Below are positions 12,843 through 22,340 of a stretch of 30,438 bases of DNA, one piece after another. This DNA comes from an uncultured Eubacteriales bacterium. GTDB lineage: Bacteria; Bacillota; Clostridia; Oscillospirales; Butyricicoccaceae. The stretch lies in NCBI GenBank assembly GCA_910585875.1, contig CAJUIK010000011.1:1-30438 (forward strand). The letters are read 5' to 3'. Within the stretch, counting starts at the first letter, position 1, and the number at the start of each line of letters is the position of its first letter. The position numbers and the translations under genes are program-made. The notes under the pieces are model-generated. The model searched no databases. It was not told the DNA's origin and saw only the letters and a list, made by a program, of their open reading frames with translations.

Positions 12843-15800
12843 ATGCTGAAATCGAGAAGAATTTTGGCTCTTGTGGTCGCTCTGGTGATGACAGTGGGTA
12901 TGCTGCCCACATCCGCGTTTGCGGCAGAACCGGTAGAGACCGAGCAAGGCCATGTCCACACCGCGGATTGTTATGCGGAAACGCTGACCTGCGGCCTGGA
13001 CGAACACACCCATGGAGACGATTGTTATACCATTTCTGAGACGCCCGCTCAGGATGAAGATAACGGCGGTTCCGAAGAAAACAGCGGTTCTGACGACGCA
13101 AGCGCGGCAGAGCCCGAGCCCGCTCCCGACGCCGGCTCCGAAGACAGCGGCGACCAAGGCGGAGAAAACGAAAGCAGCGACGCCTCCAGCGACAGCGAAG
13201 GCGAAAGCGGCGAAACCAGCGGCTCCGACAGCGCAGACAGCGGCGACAGCGCTCCCGCGGAAGAGCCCTCTGCCCCGGCAGAGTCCGCCCCTGCGGAAGA
13301 AACCAATATTGCAGACGAACCGGCCCCTCTGGCCGCGGCGCCTGCGAAAGAGCTGACTTGCTCGCTGGAAGAGCATACCCACGGCGAAGGCTGCTATGAG
13401 CAGACCCTGGTCTGCGGCCTGGAAGAGGACGAAGAAGCGGAAGCCCCCGAAGCCAACGGTGGCGCGGCCGCGACCGAAGAGCCCTCCGAGGCTGTCCAGG
13501 CTTTCCTGGAAACCGTAGCCCAGCTGCCCGAAACCGTGGATGAAGAGAACGTTGAGGAAGTGCAGTCCCTGATGGAGGCCTGCCAGGACGCCTATGACGC
13601 CCTGGAGCCCGAAGACCTGGAACGCGAAGACGTCCAGGCCGCTTTGGCGAAAATGGCCAGCCTGATGGAACAAGTGGAAACACTGGTATTGCTTCCGAAA
13701 GAAAATGCAGCCAAAATTGGCGACCAAGAGTATCCTTTCGTATCACTTGCCGTTAAAGCGGCTGAGGAAGGCGATACGATTGAGTTGCTGAAGGACATTG
13801 ATGAAAACATCACTGTTTCCCAGAGCGTGACATTTGATTTAGGCGGTCACACTTGGACAGGCCGCAATGGCTCCAATTTGACTGTTGATATGAACAACAG
13901 AAATTATCCGAGCTCTACAGTTTCTGTGAAAAATGGTCAGATGGTAGCAGCACAAGGCGAACGCATTATCGAAGTCAAGTTAATGTCCAATCTCCAGGCA
14001 TATTCTCCAACAGCAGATATAATTGTATCTGGGGTGAACTTTACAACTGGAAGATTTACTGGAAACGGAGGCGCTATCTTTGTTGAAAATGGCGACTTGA
14101 CTGTAGAAAACTGTACTTTTGAGGGCGAAGGCAAGAATCATATTTATATTGGCCCCAGAAGCGCTCGCGTGCATCCTGACGACGTACTCACAATCAAGGA
14201 CAGCGAGTTCTCCAACGCCTCCTATGCGGCGGTTTATGCTGCTGTCGAAGGTAATATTAAAGAGCGGAGCATGAAAGTCGATATTTCTGGCTCCACCTTT
14301 AAGGATAACGTTCGCGGTCTGTATTGCAACGTCGACAACAGCGCTACCAATCCACCGTTTGACGTTGACGTCACCGACTGTACCTTTGAGGGAAGCACCC
14401 ATAGTGCTATCTATGCAAAAACCAACAGCACCACTCAGAATATTACACTGGATCTGACAAATACCAAGATCACAAATGGCAGCGGTTATTATGGTGGGCT
14501 GTATGCTGATCGTACTGATGTTAAGATGACTGGCGGCGAGGTGTCTAACGTCACTAACACAGGGGGATATGGTATTATCAGCAATCGTAACGGGTCTTTT
14601 GAGATGGATGGTACCACAGTTTCCAATAACAGCGGTTATTTGGTGATGGATTTGGAGAAAACAAATCTCGTTTCTATTAAGAACGCGATTATCTCCAATA
14701 ACGAATCTACTAACACCTCCGACTCGAGGGGCGCGATTTATATCGATGCCAACGCCAACGCAAAGGTAGATGTAAGCGATTCTGTCTTTGAGGGAAATAC
14801 CGGAAGAATGGGCGGCGCGCTATATATTAAAGGAAGCGGCGTAACGACCAATATTAACGGCAGCGCCTTCAAGAAAAATGTTGCTAAAAATACCGGCGGC
14901 GCCATTTATTTGAATACTGCCAACGGCACAGCAACGATTGCGGATACCACGATTACAGAAAATACTGCAAATCAAAAGGTGTCAAAACCAGCGGCTTATG
15001 GGTATATTGGCGGCGGTCTATATGTGGCTAATATCACAGGAACCGTCACGCTACGGGGCTCTACCCGGGTATATAATAACCATACCCCTGGTGATAACAA
15101 ACCGGTTCCTGGTACCAATGATGGCGGTAGCTCGGATATCGTGTTGGCATCTAATACAGTTACAAGCTCCTCTCAGGCGAAAGATCCTAATGGATTTACT
15201 CGTGCTACGTTGGTCCTGGAGGTTGAAACCTCGTTCACTAGTGAAAATGGGAATAAGTACACTTTGACCCCATTTGATAGAAAGCTGATTACTGCTAATG
15301 GATGGCATTATGAAAGCAAGTATGCGTGGCCCATGGGCTACTACACTGTTGTAGAAGAGCCTGCCCGGGTTTATCTGAATGCTGCCGAAGGCAAGCATAC
15401 TGGCGAAAGCTCTGTGGTGACAAAGACCTTGGCCGAAGCGGTTCAAGCTGCCAAAGACAATGGCCAAGATACGGTTTACGTCTGCGGCAATGTGAAGCTC
15501 ACCATGGCTGATGAAAATCAGCTGAACGAAAGCGGTATCAAATTTGCCCGTTGCGCTGAGTGCGGCGAAAAAGGCTATATGTTCACCATCAATGGCAATG
15601 TCACTCTAAACGGCGCGCACATTGACGGTATGAACGTACCGAGTAGCTCTTCGATGATCGATATCCCCAGCACTGGCCATCTGACCATCACTGGCGATAC
15701 CCTGATTGAAAACGGCAATAACACTGCTGGTAATGGCGGCGCTATTTATGTAAATCAAGGTAAGCTAACTATGAATAGCGGTACCATTCAGAAAAACTAT

Positions 15801-18800
15801 GCCAAAGGTTCTGGCCAAGTTGGCGGCGGCGGAGCGATTTATGCGTATAGCGGCGTCGATTTGGTCTTCGAGGGCGGCAATATCAAAGCGAATCGCACAG
15901 GACAATATGGCGGCGGTTTGCTTGTCGGCTTCGGAAATGTTGATATTGGCGTAAATGGCGGACGAACAATATTTGAAGATAACGTTGCGCGTATGGGCGG
16001 CGGTATCTACTTCATCAACAGTAGCGAGAAATTTCACTACAAAATCTATGCCGGAGAATTTAGAAATAACGAAGCGAATACTACGAATCAGAATTACGAG
16101 TACTATCCCGGCGGCGGTATTTATGTGAGTCAAGGCGCTACCTTGGAGATGAAGAACCTTTATGCTACCAACAATACTGCTGGCAATAGTATGCCTGCAA
16201 TTTCTATGTGTCCTACGGGGAATGTCGCCCTCTATGAAGTAGACGGCGCATTGGTTGTCAATAACAACAGCAAGACCTGGTGGATTGGCAGCCCGGATTT
16301 TGGTTTTGCGTCTCATGGAAATACAAAGGCATATATTTCTGAAAATGCGCTAGGCGGCGGTCATATCACATACGTCAATAGCAAAGGTGAAGCTCTTGAT
16401 TCCTCTGTGTACCAGTGGACAAACGAATCCTTCTATATCTATTCACAGGTTTCAGATGAAGCGATTCAGTGGGCAGAGGAAAAGGCCAAGACAAAAGGCG
16501 TTGTGATGACGGGAAATAAAGCTTCCTACAACGGTTCTGCGATTGGCTGTAACGGCACACTGATTATCGGCACCCCCACTAAGTCCGTTCAGGTTGTTAA
16601 AGATTGGGCTGATGGCGATAGTGTAGATCATTCCAAGGATCAGGTTTTGGTTTATCTGACCCGCGATGGAAAGATTGTAGATGCAGAAACACGTAAGGAT
16701 GCTTTTGTCATTCTGAGTGAAGCCAACAATTGGAGCTACACTTGGTCGAACCTGGATCCAGATCATGAGTGGAGCTTTAAAGAAGCTACTATCAATGATT
16801 ATGAGTCTACGTTGGGAGACGAGGTTCGAAACGAAGAATTTGCAGTACTTCGCGCAGAACTTTATACTCGCACTTTGACCAACACCCCGAATCCAGGTGA
16901 AAACGCCAACAAGCTGGTTATCCGCAAAACAGCCATGGGCCTGGACCCCGACGCCAGCTACAAGTTTACGCTGAAGCTGGATAACGTTGGCGACCAGATT
17001 TTTGCCTTGCAGCTGGATGGAACGCTGTATCCCATCTATAACAATGAGATTACGTTCTATCTGAAGGACCAGCAATCCGCCGTTGTCGACGGCCTGCCCG
17101 ACGGCTTCACGTATGAAGTGACTGAAGAAGAAAGCAGCGAATACACTGCCTATGTCTTTGAAAGCGTCACCGCCAATGAAGGCGGCGCTGGGCAGATCAA
17201 AACTGTCGACGTGGTCAATATGCCCACAACCCGAGTCGAGGTTACCAAGACTTGGGAAGACGACGGAAACGCGCAAAATACCCGGCCCGAGAGCATCACT
17301 GTGAACCTGCTGGCCAACGGCAAAAAAGAAGGCTTTGCCGTAATCACGCCGGACGCTGACGGCCAGTGGAAGCATACTTTCACAGGTCTGCCCAAGTTCG
17401 ACGCGGAAAACAATGAAATTCGCTACACTGTGGAAGAAGAGCCCGTAGACGGCTATGAAGCAACCTATGAAGGCTCCAACATCACAAACCGGTATCAGTG
17501 GGGCAGCCTGACCATCCAAAAGAAGGTGGAAGGCGTCGCCACAGGCGAGCAAATGTTTAAGTTTGTCGTCACAGGCCCTCATGATTATCGCAAAGAAGTG
17601 ACCCTGAAAGCCGGCGAGAGCGAAACGCTGGAAAAATTGATTCCCGGAACTTATCATGTGGAGGAAATCAAAGACAGCGCTAATGTTCCGCTCTATTCTG
17701 TCGAAGTCAAGGGCGAAGGCGATGTGATTGTCGAAAAGGATAAAAATTCCTCGACGACCATTACCAACGCCTATACCCCGCTGCCCGGCGGCCTGACCAT
17801 CAAGAAGTTCGTTGAAGGCGGCCCCGCAAGCGCTCAGGACGCCGAGTATACCTTTATCGTTACCGGCCCCCAATATCCCAATGGAACAGAAGTAACCGTC
17901 AAGGCCGGCGAAAGCAAGACCCTGTCTGACTTGATCCCCGGCGTCTATACCGTGAAAGAGAAAGACGCGGAGATCGACGGCTATGAACTGACTGTTGAGG
18001 GCGAAGGCAATGTGGAAGTTCCCAAGAACGGAAGCGCTGAAGCCACAATCCGCAACACTTATACCGGCGGCAGCCTGACGATTTCCAAGGCTGTGAACGG
18101 CGGCACAGACTACGCCCAGAATGAGAAGGTTTATACTTTCAAAGTCACAGGCCCGGATAACTACAGCGAAACTGTGACGCTGAAGGGCGGAGAATCCAAG
18201 AAATTGGAGAATCTGAAAGCCGGCAAGTATACCGTGGAAGAAGAAAATGCTTCCATCGACGGCCATGTCTGGCGCGTGGAAGGGACAGGCGATGTGACAG
18301 TATCCGCTAAGGAGAATACCGGCGTTGCCGTAACCAACCATTATGTGCCCACAGACGGCCTCTCCGTTTCCAAGACCGTCACCGGCAACGGCGGCGATCG
18401 GAACCGCGAATTCACCTTTGTGATTGAGCTGACAGACGGCGACGCCGCCCTTTCCGGCGTGTTTGCCGTTGTGGCCGAGGCCTTTGTAGACGGCGTGGAA
18501 GCGCCTGAAATCAAAGAGCTGACCTTTGTGGACGGCAAGGCGGAGTTTAAGCTGCGCCATGGCCAGAGAGTAACGGTTCAGGGCATCCCCTCCGGCGTGA
18601 AATACGTCGTCGCTGAGACGGAAGCCAACCAGGACGGTTACACCACAACTGTCACAGGCGAACAAGGCGCGATTGTCGAAAACGGCAATGCGGCCGCGGC
18701 CTTTATCAACGACCGCACCGTCAGAAGACCGCCGGACGAACCCGACGATCCCGACGAGCCGGATGAGCCCGACGAACCCAATACCCCGGACGAACCGGAC

Positions 18801-19106
18801 GAGGAGATCCCAGACGAGGAGACCCCTCTGACGCCTGGTCCTGGACCTGACCCGGAGGTTCCCACCCCGGATGTCCCCAAGACCCCGGAAGAGGTGATCG
18901 AGTTGGAGGATCCCGAGGTTCCCCTGGCCGATATGCCCGGAGAGCCTGAAGAACCCGAAGTGGAGATTCCCGACGAGGACGTGCCCCTTGCAGACGTGCC
19001 CAAGACAGGCGACGGCAGCAACGCCCAGCTTTGGCTGGCTCTGGCGCTGGCGTCCCTGTGCGGCATGGCTCTGGTAGGCCGCAAATCCGACGAGAACGCC
19101 CGGTAA
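12843..19106 (+). CDS. Giant cell-wall-anchored adhesin (beta-helix plus B-type domains)
   Basis: A 2087-residue surface protein. A signal peptide (1-28, ending SAFAAEP) is followed by Cys/His repeats (HVHTADCY, EHTHGDDCY, EHTHGEGCY) around an acidic Ser/Gly/Glu-rich stretch (about 60-165) and a helical segment (about 210-280). Two beta-helix regions follow (about 290-830 and 855-1240) with about nine GG(A/G)(I/L)(Y/F) turns such as GGAIYV. From about 1242 come B-type (Cna-B/DUF5979-like) domains: VQVVKDWADG, KLVIRKTAMG, VEVTKTWEDDG, and the repeats LTIQKKVEG (1555), LTIKKFVEGG (1650), LTISKAVNGG (1743) and LSVSKTVTGNGG (1838). A Pro/Glu/Asp stalk (1960-2050), the sortase signal VPKTG (2052-2056), a membrane helix and a basic tail end the protein. 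No sortase gene is in the window. The beta-helix DNA is visibly richer in A/T at third positions than both ends. Confidence 0.95.
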   Translation: MLKSRRILALVVALVMTVGMLPTSAFAAEPVETEQGHVHTADCYAETLTCGLDEHTHGDDCYTISETPAQDEDNGGSEENSGSDDASAAEPEPAPDAGSEDSGDQGGENESSDASSDSEGESGETSGSDSADSGDSAPAEEPSAPAESAPAEETNIADEPAPLAAAPAKELTCSLEEHTHGEGCYEQTLVCGLEEDEEAEAPEANGGAAATEEPSEAVQAFLETVAQLPETVDEENVEEVQSLMEACQDAYDALEPEDLEREDVQAALAKMASLMEQVETLVLLPKENAAKIGDQEYPFVSLAVKAAEEGDTIELLKDIDENITVSQSVTFDLGGHTWTGRNGSNLTVDMNNRNYPSSTVSVKNGQMVAAQGERIIEVKLMSNLQAYSPTADIIVSGVNFTTGRFTGNGGAIFVENGDLTVENCTFEGEGKNHIYIGPRSARVHPDDVLTIKDSEFSNASYAAVYAAVEGNIKERSMKVDISGSTFKDNVRGLYCNVDNSATNPPFDVDVTDCTFEGSTHSAIYAKTNSTTQNITLDLTNTKITNGSGYYGGLYADRTDVKMTGGEVSNVTNTGGYGIISNRNGSFEMDGTTVSNNSGYLVMDLEKTNLVSIKNAIISNNESTNTSDSRGAIYIDANANAKVDVSDSVFEGNTGRMGGALYIKGSGVTTNINGSAFKKNVAKNTGGAIYLNTANGTATIADTTITENTANQKVSKPAAYGYIGGGLYVANITGTVTLRGSTRVYNNHTPGDNKPVPGTNDGGSSDIVLASNTVTSSSQAKDPNGFTRATLVLEVETSFTSENGNKYTLTPFDRKLITANGWHYESKYAWPMGYYTVVEEPARVYLNAAEGKHTGESSVVTKTLAEAVQAAKDNGQDTVYVCGNVKLTMADENQLNESGIKFARCAECGEKGYMFTINGNVTLNGAHIDGMNVPSSSSMIDIPSTGHLTITGDTLIENGNNTAGNGGAIYVNQGKLTMNSGTIQKNYAKGSGQVGGGGAIYAYSGVDLVFEGGNIKANRTGQYGGGLLVGFGNVDIGVNGGRTIFEDNVARMGGGIYFINSSEKFHYKIYAGEFRNNEANTTNQNYEYYPGGGIYVSQGATLEMKNLYATNNTAGNSMPAISMCPTGNVALYEVDGALVVNNNSKTWWIGSPDFGFASHGNTKAYISENALGGGHITYVNSKGEALDSSVYQWTNESFYIYSQVSDEAIQWAEEKAKTKGVVMTGNKASYNGSAIGCNGTLIIGTPTKSVQVVKDWADGDSVDHSKDQVLVYLTRDGKIVDAETRKDAFVILSEANNWSYTWSNLDPDHEWSFKEATINDYESTLGDEVRNEEFAVLRAELYTRTLTNTPNPGENANKLVIRKTAMGLDPDASYKFTLKLDNVGDQIFALQLDGTLYPIYNNEITFYLKDQQSAVVDGLPDGFTYEVTEEESSEYTAYVFESVTANEGGAGQIKTVDVVNMPTTRVEVTKTWEDDGNAQNTRPESITVNLLANGKKEGFAVITPDADGQWKHTFTGLPKFDAENNEIRYTVEEEPVDGYEATYEGSNITNRYQWGSLTIQKKVEGVATGEQMFKFVVTGPHDYRKEVTLKAGESETLEKLIPGTYHVEEIKDSANVPLYSVEVKGEGDVIVEKDKNSSTTITNAYTPLPGGLTIKKFVEGGPASAQDAEYTFIVTGPQYPNGTEVTVKAGESKTLSDLIPGVYTVKEKDAEIDGYELTVEGEGNVEVPKNGSAEATIRNTYTGGSLTISKAVNGGTDYAQNEKVYTFKVTGPDNYSETVTLKGGESKKLENLKAGKYTVEEENASIDGHVWRVEGTGDVTVSAKENTGVAVTNHYVPTDGLSVSKTVTGNGGDRNREFTFVIELTDGDAALSGVFAVVAEAFVDGVEAPEIKELTFVDGKAEFKLRHGQRVTVQGIPSGVKYVVAETEANQDGYTTTVTGEQGAIVENGNAAAAFINDRTVRRPPDEPDDPDEPDEPDEPNTPDEPDEEIPDEETPLTPGPGPDPEVPTPDVPKTPEEVIELEDPEVPLADMPGEPEEPEVEIPDEDVPLADVPKTGDGSNAQLWLALALASLCGMALVGRKSDENAR

Positions 19107-19146
19107 AATCCAATCCATCCTCCTAAAAGGCGGATAAGCAAAAAGC

Positions 19147-19181
19147 GCCGGCAGGCTTCAAAACCTGCCGGCGTCTTTTTG
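19147..19181 (+). terminator. Terminator after the adhesin gene
   Basis: CGCCGGCAGG (19147-19156), an 8-nt loop, CCTGCCGGCG (19165-19174), then TCTTTTT. Confidence 0.95.
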
Positions 19182-19231
19182 CGTTTGGGCCCCTGGCGCT
19201 GGAAAACTGGGAAGGCCGCGGGGCAAGGCAA

Positions 19232-19261
19232 AATAATAAGCGCCAAAAGGCGCTTATTATT
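19232..19261 (-). terminator. Terminator of the small Cys protein gene
   Basis: A perfect 13-bp stem AATAATAAGCGCC / GGCGCTTATTATT around AAAA. It overlaps the stop codon region of the minus-strand gene that ends at 19260. Confidence 0.75.
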
Positions 19262-19469
19262 ACAGCTGAAAGTCCTCTTTTTTGAATTCTTTTTTCAGCG
19301 CCTGGGAAGGGGGATGGGGAACCCGCCGCAGGGGGTCGTAGCGATACCGGCGGCAGCAAAAATCGTAGTCTACCGGCCCTTTGACGCTGCACAGCACCAG
19401 CCGATCGTCCAAATCCGAGGCTTTTTCGCAGTAAGCGCAGCAGCGCTTGATTTCCGGGTCAAACAACAT
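19260..19469 (-). CDS. Small conserved four-to-five-Cys protein
   Basis: A 69-residue protein beginning MLFDPEIKRCCAYCEKASDL, with LVLCSVKG, DYDFCCRRYRYDPLRRVPHP and a charged tail. The C-x-x-C...C...C-C-R-R-x-x-Y-DP-L-(K/R)-R-VP pattern is one I recall from many Clostridia as an uncharacterised small protein; the cysteines suggest metal binding. ATG 19469 is chosen for its AGAGGG site; the longer frame back to 19568 lacks one. It is transcribed from its own promoter inside the end of ylbJ through a leader with a strong hairpin. Confidence 0.75.
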   Translation of the reverse strand: MLFDPEIKRCCAYCEKASDLDDRLVLCSVKGPVDYDFCCRRYRYDPLRRVPHPPSQALKKEFKKEDFQL

Positions 19470-19487
19470 GGCAAAACCCTCTTTCCG

Positions 19488-19518
19488 CAGCCTTGGGGCA
19501 AAAAAGCCGCCAAGGCTG
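19488..19518 (-). promoter_or_regulatory. Leader hairpin of the small Cys protein gene
   Basis: CAGCCTTGG pairs with CCAAGGCTG (9 bp) with an inner GGC/GCC around six T on the sense strand. It sits between promoter and ribosome site, about 18 bases before the start codon. Confidence 0.5.
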
Positions 19519-19539
19519 CTGTTCCATCTTCTTGCCTCC

Positions 19540-19568
19540 ATTATACCGGTTTGCGGGGGTGCTGGCAA
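19540..19568 (-). promoter_or_regulatory. Promoter of the small Cys protein gene
   Basis: On the minus strand TTGCCA (19563-19568), a 17-bp spacer and TATAAT (19540-19545). It overlaps the 3' end of ylbJ. Confidence 0.8.
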
Positions 19569-20692
19569 CGCTTTTTTGTCTGACGCCGCCGGGCTCGAAC
19601 CAAAACAAGGCCGAATACCAGCAGCCCGGCTACAGCGGCCCGGCCGACCGGGGGAGTTCGCCCCAAAAGGGCCGGCGCCGCCGGCCCTGCCGCTTGGGCG
19701 AAGGGCGCAAACCCGGCTGCGGCGTAGGTCAGCCCCGCGGCTATCATGCCGTGGATCAATTTACCGATTAGGTAGGGGCCGGCGGAAAGATCGCTGTCCG
19801 CCAGCAGGGAAAGGGTCTGGCAGTGGACGCTGAGGCCGCCCCAGGCCAGAAGAAAAGCGGCGGCGGCCAGCCGGCCCGGGGCCGCCGGGCCGGCCAAGGC
19901 CATGACGCCGCCGGACATTTCAAAAAAACCGCTGGCTAAGGGGGCGGCCAACGCCGGGTCCAGCCCCAGGCCCGCCAGCAGCCCAGTGAGGGCGGGCAGC
20001 GCCCCCGTCAGCTCCAGCAGCCGGATGAACACAGTGAAAAATACCACAAAGGCGGACACATTGACGACGGAAGCGGCAGCGGAGCGGACGCTTTCTGCCA
20101 GGGCGGCCCCAAAAGGCTTTTCCGCCGCCGATAGCCTGCCCGCCGGCGAGGGGCTCTGTTCTTCCCGGCCATAAAAGCGAAAAAGCAGCCCGGTCAGCAG
20201 GCTGGCCAGCACGTGGCAGCCATAGAGCAGCCCGCCTGCGGCGGCGGAGCCAAAGGCCGCCGCCCCCGCCGCCCCAAGGATAAAGGCTGGGCCGCAATTG
20301 TTGCAAAAGGCCAGCAGCCGTTGGGCCTCCTTTTTGCCGCACAGCTTTTTTTGATAAAGGCTCAGAGCCGTCCCCGCTCCAACCGGATACCCTCCCGCCA
20401 GCCCTAGGGCAAAGGCCGAGGCGCAGGCGCCGGGTAGGCGGAAAAGGGTCTGCATGGGCTTTTCCAGCAATCGGCCAATCGAAGCGGCCAAGCCGGTGGA
20501 AACCGCCAGCGAAGAGGCGGCGAAGAAGGGGAAGAGGACGGGGATCAGGGTGCGGCCGCAGAGAACCAGCCCCTGCCAGGCGCCCTCCGCCGTCTGCCGG
20601 GAATAACGGATCAGCCCGTAAGCCAAAAAGCAAGCCGCTCCATAGGAAAACAGGCGGCTCAGGCGGGAGAGCAATCCGGCCGGTCGTTTCAT
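19541..20692 (-). CDS. ylbJ: Sporulation integral membrane protein YlbJ
   Basis: A 383-residue polytopic protein of the nucleoside-recognition/Gate family. FPFFAASSLAVSTG, LAGGYPVGAGTALSLY, LLAFCNNCGPAFILGAAG and VVNVSAFVVFFTVFIRLLE are typical YlbJ/SpoIVA-era Gate motifs. In Bacillus YlbJ is made in the mother cell during engulfment and is needed for dipicolinic acid uptake and spore resistance. The start at 20692 (MKRPAGLLSRL) is supported by a GAGGTG site; the frame runs open for 90 codons upstream with no start signal. It is divergent from yqfC. A CATATATC box at about 20711-20719 (minus strand) could be a sigma-E -10 but is not convincing alone. Confidence 0.9.
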   Translation of the reverse strand: MKRPAGLLSRLSRLFSYGAACFLAYGLIRYSRQTAEGAWQGLVLCGRTLIPVLFPFFAASSLAVSTGLAASIGRLLEKPMQTLFRLPGACASAFALGLAGGYPVGAGTALSLYQKKLCGKKEAQRLLAFCNNCGPAFILGAAGAAAFGSAAAGGLLYGCHVLASLLTGLLFRFYGREEQSPSPAGRLSAAEKPFGAALAESVRSAAASVVNVSAFVVFFTVFIRLLELTGALPALTGLLAGLGLDPALAAPLASGFFEMSGGVMALAGPAAPGRLAAAAFLLAWGGLSVHCQTLSLLADSDLSAGPYLIGKLIHGMIAAGLTYAAAGFAPFAQAAGPAAPALLGRTPPVGRAAVAGLLVFGLVLVRARRRQTKKRCQHPRKPV

Positions 20693-20800
20693 AACAATCA
20701 CCTCGGCACAGATATATGCCCGGGACAGGCAAAAATACCAGCCCGCCGCATATAAATGGGCATCAGGGGCGAAAAGAGCCCCGTTTGCGGGGGTGAAAAC

Positions 20801-21115
20801 ATGAGCAAAAAACAAAAGTGGAAGCCGCCCCGGCCCCGGGAAGAGGGGCTGAAAGAGTGTCTGGCCCGGGCCGCGGATCAATTCGGCGTTGGCGCCGGAG
20901 CCATCATGGATATGCCGGAGGTTCAATGCACGCCTCGGGGAGCGCTGCTGGAGGGGTGCCACGGCGTGTTGGAATACACCGAGCAGCGCATCCGGGCGGC
21001 GGGCAAAGACGTGACAGTGCAGGTCTGCGGCATGGATCTGGAGCTAGAATCGATGAGCGACGGCGAGATGAATATCCGGGGGAAAATCGCCTCGGTGGAA
21101 TTTATCCGATCGTGA
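20801..21115 (+). CDS. yqfC: Sporulation protein YqfC (YabP/YqfC family)
   Basis: A 104-residue protein with the YabP/YqfC core: MDMPEVQCTPRGALLEGCHG, VLEYTEQRIR, and GMDLELESMSDGEMNIRGKI before a hydrophobic end. It is part of the conserved yqfC-yqfD pair expressed in the mother cell during sporulation. ATG 20801 follows GGGGGTG. The longer frame from 20756 has no ribosome site. The next gene starts 10 bp after its stop. CATATAAAT at 20749-20757 resembles a sigma-E -10 but I found no good -35. Confidence 0.92.
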   Translation: MSKKQKWKPPRPREEGLKECLARAADQFGVGAGAIMDMPEVQCTPRGALLEGCHGVLEYTEQRIRAAGKDVTVQVCGMDLELESMSDGEMNIRGKIASVEFIRS

Positions 21116-21125
21116 GGGATAACGC

Positions 21126-22340
21126 ATGATTCTTGGAATAATCAATTATATCCGGGGCAGCGTGCGCATCGAGATACAAGGCGCCGCCATCGAGCGGTTT
21201 CTCAATCTGTGCGCCCAAAACCAGATCGATTTTTGGGACGTGCGCCGCCTGGCGCCGGATCTGGCCCAGGCCACAGTGCGCATCCAAGGCTTCCGCCAGC
21301 TGCGCCGCTTCACCCGGCGGACCATGTGCTCTGTGCGTATTGTGGGCAAAAAGGGCGCGCCCTTCCAGGCCCGCCGGCTGCGGCCCCGGTGGGCGCTATG
21401 GGGGGGCGGCGCTTTGTGCGCGTTGCTTTTGTGGACCGCCTGCCAAATGGTTTGGACCATCGACGCCTCCAGATGCGACCAATCGCTGCAAGCCGAGGCT
21501 CTGGAGCTGGCCAGCCAGGCCGGCCTGCGGCCCGGCGTTCCCGCCCGCCGGGTGGATGGGGAGCGGGTGCGGGATTATATCATGACGCACAGCGATAAAT
21601 TCTCCTTTGTAGCGGTGAACGTCCGAGGAAGCTGGGCTCAGATTATTGCCCAGGGCCGAGCGCCGACGCCGGAGATGACGCCGGTAGACCAGCCCTGCGA
21701 TGTGACGGCGGATAAAACCGGCGTCATCGTCAGCATCCAAGTCAAGGCCGGCGTAGCGATGAAAAGGGTGGGGGAGACAGTGGTGGAAGGGGATATCCTG
21801 GCGGCGGGGACCATCGTCAGCGCCCAGGGCGAGGTCTACCAGGTTCACGCTATGGCCGACGTAGAGCTGCGCACTTGGCGGACCCTGCGCAGCGTCATGC
21901 CCACCCGGCTGACGGCTAAGATTCCCACCGGCCGCCAGAAAACCCGTTGGGCCCTGGTGGTAGGCGGCCGGCGTTTTCCTCTTTCCCTCATTGAAAAAGA
22001 GCCCTTCCAGTGGTATGATACATTTATTGAAAAAAAGCCTCTGCGGCTGACAGAACACACCGTGCTGCCCATCGCCCTTGTGCGCCAACGGTATGTGGAA
22101 TATCAGCCCAGACCCTTTACCGTCAGCCCGGAGGTCTGCGCCCAGACGCTGGAGCGGAGGCAAAGGGAAGCCCTGGCCCAGCGCCTGCCTGAGGCCCAGG
22201 TGGCAAAGGCGGATTTCAGCTGCCAGTATGGCCAGCCCTTCGCCCAGGCCGCGCTGACAGTGGAATGCAGGGAAAAAACAGGCGTATTAACGGAAGTATC
22301 CGGGGTCACCCGGCAAACGACGGAGGATGGAAATGATTGA
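21126..22340 (+). CDS. yqfD: Sporulation protein YqfD
   Basis: A 404-residue protein matching YqfD (now linked with the SpoIIIAG-like engulfment machinery by some authors; role in stage IV). The N-terminal YqfD domain holds RGSVRIEIQGAAIERFLNLC. A membrane helix lies at about residues 90-108 (LWGGGALCALLLWTACQMVW). The extracytoplasmic part contains GSWAQIIAQGR, ADKTGVIVSIQVKAGVAMKR, VGETVVEGDILAAG and VHAMADVELRTW. The length is usual for the family. It overlaps the phoH start by 8 bp, so the three genes are coupled. Confidence 0.93.
   Translation: MILGIINYIRGSVRIEIQGAAIERFLNLCAQNQIDFWDVRRLAPDLAQATVRIQGFRQLRRFTRRTMCSVRIVGKKGAPFQARRLRPRWALWGGGALCALLLWTACQMVWTIDASRCDQSLQAEALELASQAGLRPGVPARRVDGERVRDYIMTHSDKFSFVAVNVRGSWAQIIAQGRAPTPEMTPVDQPCDVTADKTGVIVSIQVKAGVAMKRVGETVVEGDILAAGTIVSAQGEVYQVHAMADVELRTWRTLRSVMPTRLTAKIPTGRQKTRWALVVGGRRFPLSLIEKEPFQWYDTFIEKKPLRLTEHTVLPIALVRQRYVEYQPRPFTVSPEVCAQTLERRQREALAQRLPEAQVAKADFSCQYGQPFAQAALTVECREKTGVLTEVSGVTRQTTEDGND

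Noticed and set aside
18721..18990. Short repeated GAC/GAA/CCC units resembling a repeat array
   Set aside because: They are the in-frame Pro/Asp/Glu stalk of the adhesin, without spacers; not a CRISPR array.
16452..19118. 888-codon open frame on the minus strand under the adhesin gene
   Set aside because: It is a shadow of the biased codons of the real gene: no ribosome site, repeats mirroring the sense strand, and no recognisable domain.
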